A DNA stretch of 64,000 nt from Eleusine coracana subsp. coracana (Eukaryota > Streptophyta > Magnoliopsida > Poales > Poaceae). Each line of letters starts with the position of its first letter. Positions within the stretch are counted from its first letter, which is position 1. Location of the stretch: contig CM064426.1 in the NCBI GenBank assembly GCA_032690845.1, forward strand, positions 47,012,508-47,076,507, written 5' to 3'. Both the position numbers and the translations under genes were made by a program. The notes under the pieces are model-generated. The model was not told the DNA's origin and made no database searches. It was given only the letters and a program-made list of their open reading frames with translations. Positions 20,813 to 32,800 of the stretch are shown piece by piece.

Positions 20813-23800
20813 CTGCCAAATATCAAAACTATATGTTAAGGACTTCATGAAGCAAATAAAATGTTTTCGATTTCAATAATATGCTCAACAAAAAATACAA
20901 ACAATATTGTCTGCCCTTCAGTGAACTATTGGCGATGCAATCAGCTAAACCCTTCACAAAAAACTGCCGAAAAGGCAGCCATGGGAAATCAGTAATATGT
21001 ACATTATTCAGGATACATCAGTCACTATGGGTTGTCAGAGCAGATAATGAAATGAGAAACATGTCTTTTGAATAAAAAAAGGAATATGCTAGATAGTTTC
21101 ATGCCAACGAGATCGACGATGGAGGTGATATTCTTGATAAGACAACTGATGGGGTTATATAGGGAATAGAAAGACTTGCATATTGTCTTCATTAGCCTAG
21201 AGAAGACTTACGAGTTATGACAAGATGCCAAGGAACATCATGTGGTAGGCCTTGAAAGGCAGTCTCAACAAAGTACATCAACCTCATTAAGGATATGTGC
21301 AATGATGCTGTGACAAGTGTCCAAACAAGTGATGGAAACATGAAACATCAATGTTTCCCGAATTAATATAGGACTGCACCAAGGGTCGGCTTTGAGCCTT
21401 ATCTTTTTTTTTTCCTTTGGTGATGGATGAGGTCACAAGAGACATACAAGGTGATATCCTTTGGTGTATGCTCTTTGCGGATGATGTGATTGCTAGTGGA
21501 TCAGAGCAAAACAAGGGTGAACCAGAAGCTAGAATTGTGGAGGCAAAGTTTGGAATCCAAGGATTTTAGTCTTAGTAGGTCTAAAACATACATGAAATGT
21601 GATTTCAGTTCTACTCCATGTGAGGAGGGTGAAGTTAGACTTCATCGCTAGGTAGTGCCCAAGAAAGACATTTTCCACTGCTTGGGATCCATGTTGAAGG
21701 ATGGACATATTGGTGAAGACGTTAGTCACAGAGTTAAATCCAGTTGGTAGAAGTTGTGTCAAGCTTCTAGTGTCCTATGCGTAGTGTTGGCAGCGCAATT
21801 TGGACTGAGCCCAGTGCTCAGAAGCACGAAGCCTGCACTCGAGTAAAGCAAATCTCCCAGGTCACGCGTGTAGATTTTTGCGTCAACAAATAGGGTGCCA
21901 CAAAAGCTAAAAGTCAAATTTTATAGGTCTGTGATTAGTCCTGCTATGATGTTGGCCCACTAAAAGGCCACATATCCAGCAGCTAAGTGCAACAGAGATG
22001 TGTATGTTACAATGTATTTGTGGTCACATACAAAGAGATCGTGTCAGAAACAATGACATACGGGAGAGATTAGGGGTAGCACAAGTTGAGGAAAAGCTTG
22101 TGCAACATTGTTTGAGATGGTTTGGACATGTCCAATGGAGGCCGAAAGAGGCACCGGTGCGGAGCATGGTAATAAGATGACCGGATAATGTGAATAGATG
22201 TAGAGGAAAACCAAACTTGACATGAGAGCAGTGCGTGAAGCGAAACATTAAGGATTGAAATGTTGCCAAGCGAGCCATTCATAGGAGAGCGTGGAAGTTA
22301 GCAATTCACGTGCCAAAATCTTGATTCTATGTGTTTCCTCTTTCCTTTTGTTTGTGTTATAGCACCTTTTTCCCACCTCCTCTTCTTTTCCTTATCCAGT
22401 TTTATTTCCTCTCTTTTCTCTCTTTTTTTTTGTTTGGTTATTTATTACTCTTTTTCCACCTCTTTTGTTCTTTGCCTTCTTTCTTTCCTTTGTTTGTTTT
22501 GCTCTTGTACTTGAGTTCTTCGGTGTTTCATCTCTAGTCAACCCCAACTTGCATGGGATTAAAGGCTTTGTTTTTTTTTTTTTTTGAGAGAGTAAAGGCT
22601 TAGTTGTTGTTGTTGTATGCTAGATAGTTTCACTAGAGAAATGGCATCAACTCGAGCAGATGTCAAAAGGGCAAATTAAAAATAATGAGAATGCAACAAG
22701 AATCAATTCTCAATAATCAAATGATATCTCTGGTTTCAAATGTGTTTTTCCTGTTGCATGCTGCATGCCGACAACATCAATATTAACAGTAGTGTCAGGA
22801 CAGCTTTGCAATAATAATCAAGAAAAAAATGTACATGAGGCTGAATAGTATAAATGACAGAACAGAGTCCAAAGTTAAGGTAAGTTGTACTCACGAGGTC
22901 AAGATTCCATCTCTCAGTGGCCATGGAACGAGCATCTTCCATATTGAATTCTCTAGTCCCGTCATTCCAGTCCCAAATGCTGTGAAAATTGAAGCAAAAC
23001 AGCATAACCATCCAGCTTTCGAAGTTCAATTATTTAACTCTCCAAACAAGTAGGGACGAGTCCCTCAAGATAAACCCTCAGGTGGAATTCTTGTCAACTG
23101 CAATTCTATAAGCAAAAGCATAACCATGCATAGAGATGTTTACCTTAATGTTTCAATATGGGTTAGACACCAAAGCTTCTGATGCATATTTCCAAAAAAT
23201 CCTACTTTGGCAACAGATGTTTCTGCATTCATAACCTAGAGAGATCCAATGTCAATTACAATCATCAGAAAATTATAAGATGTGTGCAACTGACAGATTA
23301 ACGTGCAACATCTTATTTGTCAACCAACTAAAAGTTAACCGTAACCATTTTAAACAATATCTCACACCCACAGATCAGATATTGACCTATCTAGATTAAC
23401 AATAAATGATTTTATTTTACATGTTCATCGTCATGAAATCATCACATAGCTTTATGAATATGACTTGAAGCTCTATTGAGAAGGTTAGTAACAGGTATAG
23501 ATTGAACTCATAGTTTTTGGCGAGTATGTAAAATATGACATACAGAGAGCAGATGGCTATCTTCGTCAATGTCTCCATCAGTGTCAAACACACATATTAA
23601 TCCATCAACTGCCGCAGAAATGAGCTTACTCTGTTGATTAGGTGCAAATTTGACCTGTCCATGAATGGCAACAGATCAGGACAACACAGGATAATAATCA
23701 CCCAATCCAGAAATTGTGAGTAAATATCCCGATTGGCATGAGTTAAGCAAATGGATTCAAGTGATGCAGTAATATTGATGAAGTACTTGGAGCTTAAGAC

Positions 23801-26800
23801 AAAAATGTATGTATGATTTGCCATGCAGTGGGAGAACATGCAATACGTTTGATGACACTGTAAAATGATACAATTTACATCACTCAAATGTTCAGTATTG
23901 CCTGGGTTTGCGAAAGCTATCAATTTAAAAAATTTCACCATCGAGTGTCCAACAATTCAACCCCATTTCAGTTCTCAAAACCATGTACTTACCACGGATA
24001 TGACCTGGCAATAATGATTCAGTATGTAGAATTAAAAAGAAGCCCTTTCCTTCCCCCCTCCTCTCGTACCATTTAACCAGCAAACACATTTTGCTCCTCC
24101 AAATGAGCCTCTGAAGCAGTTGAGTACTCTTGGAGGCATATTTGGGGTTACCGATCTCCAACAAGAAGCTCACTAAGTGTTATCGTGGGCTATATTAGGC
24201 AGGGACCTTGCTATGTTAGGCAGGACCCTTGGGTTTAGGGTGGTGCGGCTGTACAGGCATGTTGCCTTGTGCGCCTCCCCTGATATGGTAAGTTGTTTAC
24301 AATAGGCAAGGATCTTCCCTGATAGGATTGTTTCCTATTCCCGTGAACATCCTTGCCTATAAGTACTCGAGCCTTTGCTCCCATCAATCATCCACCATTT
24401 CCTCCCAATTCATTGACTTTCATGGTATCACGAGTCTGGGTTCCACCTCGAATTTCTTCGCTTCCGCTCAACTACCGCGCCGGCCCCTCGCCGTGTAGCG
24501 TCCGCACGCCGACCTCGCTCCCATCCAGAGCCATGACTGGCACTACCCCGCCCAAGGGCGCCACCACCAAGGACAAGGCGGCTGTCTCCGCCGCCATCCA
24601 CTCCGACCTGCCTGCCTCAGCCACCCTCACCGGCGTCCAGCAGGACGAGATCGCCGCATGCCTGAAAGTGCATCTAGGCCCCTATTTTTATTTTGGTGAT
24701 TGGCGTCAATACAATTAAGAATGGACTAATCTTTTAATGAGCATGTGTGTAGATTATGGTCCAACATTTGATGAATAAATTGCATAAGAGACAAAAAGGA
24801 GAAAAGAAGAAAGAAAAGCGCTTCAAAAACGGAATTCAAAACGTGCTCAAGAAAGAAGTTCATGAAGTTTTTCTTTAAATTCTTGAGTATAGGAAAAGCC
24901 GTACTATTAAGAGGAACGCAAAAGTTAGAAGCGAAAGTGAACTAAGTGCAAAAATCTCATTTCCCAGCAAAAATACCTTTTCCAAGGCAAAATCATCGGA
25001 CCTGTCTGACTCCATTGAACTCCAGTACCTTTGCCACTCAGCCATCGGATGACATGGGAAAGTCCGACGCATCGGACATGATTGTCGAAGTCCAGCTCCT
25101 CTGCCCCCTTGGTCCCATCGGACTTGTCCGATGAACCTGACTTGCTCGAGACATCGGGCATGTCCTTCGGGCTCTAGGAACCGTGCCACCTTGTTTCATC
25201 GGACTTGTCCGATGCAGATCTGAGAAATACCCCTTCAAACAGCTCTTTTTCCTTTTGGGCTATAAATAGATCTCCATCTTGCCTCATGGCCGGTTGGTCA
25301 CTCATTCCACTCAAAAACACTCTCAAGCTCACCTTGCTCTCCCCAACTCTCCCTTGCTTCCACTGTTGATTTGTGAAGGGATTGAGAGAAGATTGAAGAG
25401 CTCCATCGCCTCCACTTGGTTCATCCTCACAGCCGACAACTCTTGTGTTTGTTACTCTTGGAGATTCATCTCCTAGATGGTTAGAGGTGCCCATTGAGCT
25501 CCCAACTTGTGTGGTGATGTCTCGGGAAGTTTGTATTGACCCCTCCTTTGTGAAGTTGCTAATGGAACACCAAGTTTGATCTTTTTGATCACGTTGAGAG
25601 GTTTAGGGTTGAAAAAGACCCAATCCTTTGTGGATCCCTCAACAGAGGCGTAGGCTTCTTTGTGGAGCTGAACTTCGGTGAAAAATCCGTGTCTCTTGTG
25701 TGCTTAATTACTTCTTCTTCATTTACTAGTTCTTGTTCTTAATCTTGCTAGTTAGGGTTTGCTCCGTATTTCTCAAATTAACTTGTGTAGGTTGCATGCT
25801 AGCTCTTCTCCTCATTTCTACAGCTTCCTCTAGCTTGTTATTACTTGTTCCTAGCTTGCCTTGCACTAGTTTAAAGTTTTAATCGGCCAATCTATTTTTC
25901 TATCATCGTGCCATCGGACAAGCCATCGGACTTTACTCACAATCGTCAGACAAGTCCGACATTGCGCATTTAACTTTTATTATTAAGTCATTTTCAGGGA
26001 TAATTGGCTATTCACCCCCCCCCCCCCCCCTCCTAGGCACTTTCAATGCCTGAACAAGGAAACGGCCAGCGTCAACGCCTTGGAGCGTCGGAAGGCCTAC
26101 GACACGGCCCTTGCCCACCTCGCCAAGGCAGCTCCATCGCCGAGTACCGCCGCCCCCTCAAAGAAATGGCCGACCTCGGCGCCCTCGAGGAAGTCGTCAC
26201 CAACCGCACCCTCGTCCTCAACATGATCCGCAGCCTCAATGAGCGCTTCACCCACGTCGGCACCCTGTTTCGTCACACTCGGCCCTTCCCCCCTTCCTCG
26301 ATGCCCGCAAGGACCTCACCCTGGCAAACCAGCAGCCTTCTCCGGCCGCCTCTCTCGCCACCACCACCAAGTCCTTGCAGCACCAACCGAGGGGGCCGAC
26401 CAATGGGCTCCGCCTGGGTTCTACCACCCTATGGCCGGCCTGCCCTCCTGGGACACCCAGTCGCTGGCCTCTGCTTAAGCACGACGACGCTGCAACAGTC
26501 CCCCGACGACCGAGTGGTACTTCGACTTGGGTGCTACTTCCCACATGACATCATCCAGCAGTCTTTCACACTTTCTCGCTGCGGTATCCTACTCCATCCA
26601 TTGTCGTTGGTAATGGTTCCCTACATCCTGTGGTTGGCATTACCTCACTCTTTATTTCTTAATAATATCCTTGTATCTCCATAAATTATTAAGACTTATT
26701 TCAGTTCGCCAATTTACTATCGATAACAATTGCTCTGTTGAGTTTGACCCTGCTTGTTGTTCTGTTAAGGATCTGCAAACTCGGAACGTGATCGTCAGGT

Positions 26801-29800
26801 GCAATAGCTCCAGGGCCCTGTACCCCCTACACCTTCCTCCAACTCAGTCTTTTGTCGCCAAGGCCGCCTCCCCCTTGTGGCACCGCCATCTTGATCATCC
26901 TTGTCATGAAGCTCTATCAAAGCTCGCGTCTAGTGTCTCCATTCATTTAGAGGATTGCTCAGATTTATGTCATGCTTGTCAGCTAGGGCGCCTTGTTCGC
27001 TTTCCCTTTCATGCGTGCGTCTAATAAGTTTGATCTCATACATTGTGATCTCTGGACTTCTCCAGTCGTTAGTGTGTTAATGTGTCTGGTTACAAATATT
27101 ACAGTCATTCTTGATGATTGCATGCATTATATGTGGACTTTTCCTCTTCGTGTCAAATCTGACACTTTTAGCATGCTCGCGACCTTCAATGCCTATGTCT
27201 GTACTCGGTTCATCCAGTGTGACAACGGCCGCAAGTTTGATAACTCCAGCGCCCATACCTTCCTCCTTAGCCAGGGCATCCACCTTCGCATGTCTTGCCC
27301 CTACACCTCGCCTTGGAATGGTAAAGCTAAACACATCATTCAGTCAATCAATAATGTTGTTTGCTCCCTCCTGTTTCAGGCGTCCATGCCCCCCTCGTAT
27401 AGGGTCAAGGTGCTCTCTACCGCGACCGGGCTGCTTAGCATCTTGCCAACCAAGAACCTTGGTTTCTCTACGTCGCACCTTGCTTTGTATGGCACTGGAC
27501 CAGTGTATGATCATCTACGGGTTTTTGGCTGCAAATGTTATCCTAACAGCTCCCCCACAAACTCGCACAACATTCACGAAAGCATTGCAAAATCATAACT
27601 GGCCTACGGACATTCAGGGAGGCCTCTCCTTGGTTGGGTTATTTGAGTATTTTCAAATCTGGAATGTGTTGCAAGAGATCGCACTCTCAGATGATGATGA
27701 CTGTCATGTTTGGTGTTTCAATGCTTCTGATCAGTATTCTTCAAAATCAGCCTACCAAGATTTCTTCCACGGATCGGTTGGCTTTGAGCCATTTTACAGA
27801 TTGTGGAAGTCATGGGCTACAACCTAGCGCAAGGTGTTTCTCTGGCTCGCAATCCGTAATAGATGTTGGATTGCTAATCGGCTTGCCAAACACGGTTTAC
27901 CTCACCCGCCTCAATGTCCACTGTGTGACCAGGCGGATGAAGATGTGCAGCATATCCTTACTGTGTCTTCGCCTAGGAGTTCTAGTTTCGCATTTTGAAT
28001 CCCTTGGGCTTCACAGCTTGGTGGTGCAAAGCAGTGAAGAAGGTCAAGAAAGAAAAGAAAAAAGGACTGAACTCCCTAATCATTTTGGGCGCTTGGGTGT
28101 TATGGAAACACGAAAACTCCTATGTTTCCGAAGGTCAGAGACCGAGCATTTCAAATTTGCTCCGTGTGCTCAAGGATGAGTATCATCTATGGTGTTTGGC
28201 TGGAGGATGAGGTCTGTGCACCCTTTCTCTTGGTTGTGAAGTTGAGCTAGATTAGTTTAGTTTAGCTCCTTGGTTCAGGTCTTGTCTTTCTCTGTGTGTT
28301 TCTTTTAGATTTTCTTTGGTATGATGTGGGGCCGGCTTTTCTCAATACAAAGATACGCAGATCTCCTATGTATTTCATAAAAAATCATTTTGGGGGGGGG
28401 GGGGGGGGGGGGGGGGGGCAGATTGTGGTCCATCCCCATCTTTAGGTCTTCAGTGCCGTAATTATAAGATCACACAAGTTCCTAAGCCTAAGCAAACTTG
28501 GATCTTATACTTTGGTTTTTTAGTTCACTCCAAAAATGGCAAAAATAACCTAGGCAGTGGCAGACCATCAGTAACATATTATTTCAAAGAAATGTTGTTA
28601 AGAAGTTAGGAAAACATGAAATGCAAACTAAGTTCTGTAACGATACCACATTGTTGCCAGGCTAACTTGATCAATTGCCTCTAATTAAGAACATCCAGCA
28701 AAAAACAACAGTGCAAGGACGAGTGATTTCGAACAAAAAATATAGGCCCATGGGGCAAGAATGGCACTGAATTTTCTTATTAAATTCTGTTCCAAATTAA
28801 TGAACCTAAGATTAAGTTGCTACAAAGAGAGTTTTTTTGGTGCACCTCTTAGCGAACAGAGGTGGCCACAGTTCACTGATGAGCACAAAGTTTCAACCAA
28901 TCCTTCTAAGGAACAAATGAAATGAAATTGTGTCAACCAATACATACTTGTGTCACGTCATCCATGTGAGATTCCTCCAGGCATGCAAGCTGCTTTGGAT
29001 TTCTCCAATCCCACAACAGAACCTAACAAGTAATAAGAATAGGACACAGAGTTACAAAAAGCAGATCATAAAACTTTCTGCTTTCAGTAAAGAACTCGGA
29101 TCCAATATGAGTTGTAGTTTCCACGAGCAAAGACAAGTGATATGTAGTTTATAGCACTGTTTGCGGTTGCTGTGCGGTGCTGTGTTGTGTTTGTACCTGT
29201 AGATCCAGTTAGTTCAAGGAATATATGAAATTCTAAGTGTGATTTCTTCTATAACAGATCCTACAAAGATGCTCTAAAATAAAACTAACAACCAAAATAG
29301 GAAATAAATAATCACTTCTGAAAAGCCACCACAGTGTCAAACGTAGCTATTAGACCATAAGAGACAACAGATGTCCTATAGACAGAAAAAGCAGGAGCAG
29401 TAGGTCATCTGTACTAAAATTTCTAATGGCAAACAGGAGGGAATAAAAGAACCTGGCAACTGGTCTGAGGTTGCATAGTGGCATGGGCTCTAATAGTGGC
29501 ATTATGGAAAATCATGGCAGCGAAGCCCAAGGAGACAGTATGGCATTGTCCAAAATCAGCAGAGAAACAATAATGTCACTGGACAAAGGCACTGCATGCT
29601 TTTAGGATGTTTTGAAATACAGATAGTGAAGGACAAAAGAGGTCTGAGTAGATATTTAAATTTCCATTGAAACCATGAGACATCAACAGAATTCCTAAAG
29701 GTGCCTTTGGTAAAATTCATTAAAAATGGGTGAACCTTAATCATTCGAAAGGAATATAAATCCTAATTTTTTGCCCCGCTTTTGAGTTGCAGAATCTGCA

Positions 29801-32800
29801 GGATGACTAGGTGCTCATGAGCCTCAAGGGCTTACAAGACAAGGTATCAAATGTTACTGTTAATACCTGAACAATATCAATGGGTCAGCTGTCTTATGAT
29901 GAGGAAAGGCATGTTATGGCAACGTCCCACATGCAGTTAGGTATAGAAATTCAGTCACAAGGAAGGATGATTTATTTGGAAGGGTTTCAGTTTCCAAATT
30001 TACTTAACATTAATTCTTTGTCTCAGGCCAGATATTATTCAGCATTGCTCTGATTAACACTAGAATCTTGTAAGGTAGGCTCTATTAATATGGAGGCGTC
30101 ACGGCTCAATAAAACAAGCAAAATTGAAACGATATTTTTTAGCATTGTTCCCTCCCTCCCTCTAAACTGCTATTGACTTCCCCAATTTTGACCACAGCAA
30201 TACTCTTCAAAAAGATAGTCCATAAGATTGGTTATGGAACAATACAAATCCACCTGGGCATTAGAACCAGCAGCAAGTAGGTTACCACTTGATCCACCAA
30301 AAGAGAAGCTGAACATTTCTTGAGCCGAACCTCCTCTTAGCAAAGATATCTAGGTAAACATTCAGGGGTCAGTGAATGGTTGGAATTTACAAAAATGATA
30401 TTTCCCTATTAACCTAGAGAAGAATTAATGCTGTGAGAATAATAGTGTCATTAAAACTGCCTAAATATGTTCCACAATGGTCACAGAGTACAGAAACATA
30501 TTGAAATACTGTGTGCAGACTCCATTAACTCCATTATTGCTATTCAACTGAATCAAAGATAATTTCAAGAGCCATCCAGTATCAAAAGAGCATGACCACC
30601 TTCGGAAATAATAATTTCCATGATCCATGCTCAAACAAATCAAACATGAAGCATTAATAATTAAAAATATAACTCACTCTACTGAATAGTAGAATTTACA
30701 ATACAGAAAATTAAAATCTTAGAATATAACAAATGGTCCTGGCACCATCTAACAAATGATTCAGCATAAGAGATGAACAAATCAGAAATATTTACCTATC
30801 TGGAATCTATTTTTCTTTATACTACTATCATACAACAACAACAACAACTAAGGCTTTAATCCCAAGCAAGTTGGGGTAGGCTAGAGGTGAAATCCTGAAG
30901 AACACAAGCACAAAGACAGAAGAAACAAACACAAGAAAGAAGGCAAAGAAGAAGAGAGGTGGGAAAAGAGCCATAAAAAAATCAAACAAAAATGAGAAAA
31001 GAGAGGAAATAAAACAGGATAAGGGAAAGAAAAGAACAGATGGGTAAAAGGGCGATATAAAGCTAAACAAAGGAAAAGACGGAAAACTGAAAATCAAGGT
31101 TATGGCAAGTGAATTGCTAACTTCTACGCTACCTATTGACATTCCACTCCTATTTTCGGGACATACAGTTCACTGTACGAGTGAAGGAGGGAGCTATCTG
31201 AGCGAGACTTTTATAGTGGGCCATTTTGAATGGTGGTTGTTTTACCAACCGCCTCTACATGTCATGTTTTAAAGGCGATTTACAAATAGAGCCTTGGTAG
31301 TGACGGTTGGTAAAACAGGCCGTCGTTACAAAGAGTCCTATAGCGGCAGGCAGCCTCGCCAGAGGCCCTCCTAGGCTTGTAGCGGCGGCTCACTTTCGGA
31401 CGCGCCGCTACTGCTTTTGGGACGGCTCCGCTATAGAGCTCTTTTACTGTAGTGTGAGGAGAACCAGATCGTGAAGAGTTGTTGGGGTGTCAAGTCTCGC
31501 TTCACAGAATCCTATACCATGTTAAGTTTAGTCATCCTCTGCATCTCTTCACATTATCTGGCCGTCTTATACTACTATCATATACCACATAATATAACGC
31601 GCATGAAACATTTTCCCTGAGACAACTATGCAAAAATCCTCTTATAAAATTCATTCCCCTATTACAAATTGCTAGCTGAGGCTCCCTAGCCATCACTTCC
31701 ACCCATGTTCCCCACTACCCTTATATATGAAAAACAAACAAGGCTGTGGTAGTCTGACACGCCCAGGCCCATAAGAGCAAGCCAGTAGTACGGTGAGGAT
31801 GGATCTCATCATGACCTACATGCAACACGAGGATGTGGTAACGAGAGTATGGGTAACACTGTTAGGTAACGATAACAGAACCAAAGTGTGTGACACTGCC
31901 ACACTGATCAATTGCAGGTGAAAGCAGGTCTCTAGCTCATCATCCGGCAGCCTCTAGGTTTAGCATTAATAGTGCAGAAATACAGAGCATGGTAAAAACA
32001 CATAGACATTCTCAGCCTCTAAGGCAGTATCAGTATGTAGTCCCAAAAGTCAGCAATCATGAGCAGACAAAGTTGTTGTCCTACAACTGAGCAAGGTACC
32101 TCGAGTGCATCATGACCATACATAACAAATGGTGTATACCTCACATCAATACTAGACAACCATAATGTGTAAGAAAAGAAACCTGCTGGAAGTTCCTTGT
32201 ATCCCATGCTCTGACAGTTCCATCTGATGAACAAGAACAGACTACTTGTGGCGAAGATGGAACTGAGAAGGAAATTTCATTGATCGTTCCTTCATGTCCT
32301 TTACACTCCCCGAGATATTGTCCAGTTGCTGGAGAATAAAATTTGAGTGCATTTGTCGACAAGGAAACTGCAAGTGTCGAGATCTCCTGGCTTATAACCA
32401 GATATATCAAACAAGAAGTAGAACGCACAACCGAATGAGTACTTGAATGACACACAGTATCAACTAAGTTATGAAACATGAAAGCGGGAAAGGATGATTA
32501 GCGAGATAGCAATTTGGCTAATATGAAAGCACAATATTACAAGCCAGAAAACTGATATACGTATAACAGATAAGCCTACATCTAAGTCAGGCCATAATTA
32601 TTGACACAAAAGGAGCAACGAAACGATAAAAAGTCCTTATATTACAATAAATTGATCGATTCAATTTCAAAGTGTAAGCTTAAATGGACACCTAGTTCCA
32701 TATCTAAGCATTTCACCTCTCCGGAATCTAGCACTCCAGAAAGAATTAGTGGGAGTGCGATTACCAAGAAGCGATCTGGAAAATATAATCGTCGCCGAAG

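Larger units (their letters stand above)
24178..27564 (+). mobile_element. Copia retrotransposon relic in intron 4
   Basis: A 5' LTR is followed by a methionine-type primer site, gag, protease and integrase relics; reverse transcriptase, RNase H and the 3' LTR are missing because an L1 fragment replaces the sequence from about 27565. The short LTR and PBS TGGTATCACGAG fit a non-Sirevirus copia element. Gag is interrupted by a solo LTR (24663-26045). It lies antisense to the WDR89-like gene. Confidence 0.75.

Noticed and set aside
22329..22537. Two overlapping Phe/Leu/Ser-rich frames
   Set aside because: Low-complexity pyrimidine-rich 3' UTR of the RTE LINE.
31147..31454. A complete CACTA element
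   Set aside because: Only one CACTACAGT end is clear; no matching inverted terminus or 3-bp duplication could be confirmed, so it is listed as a piece only.
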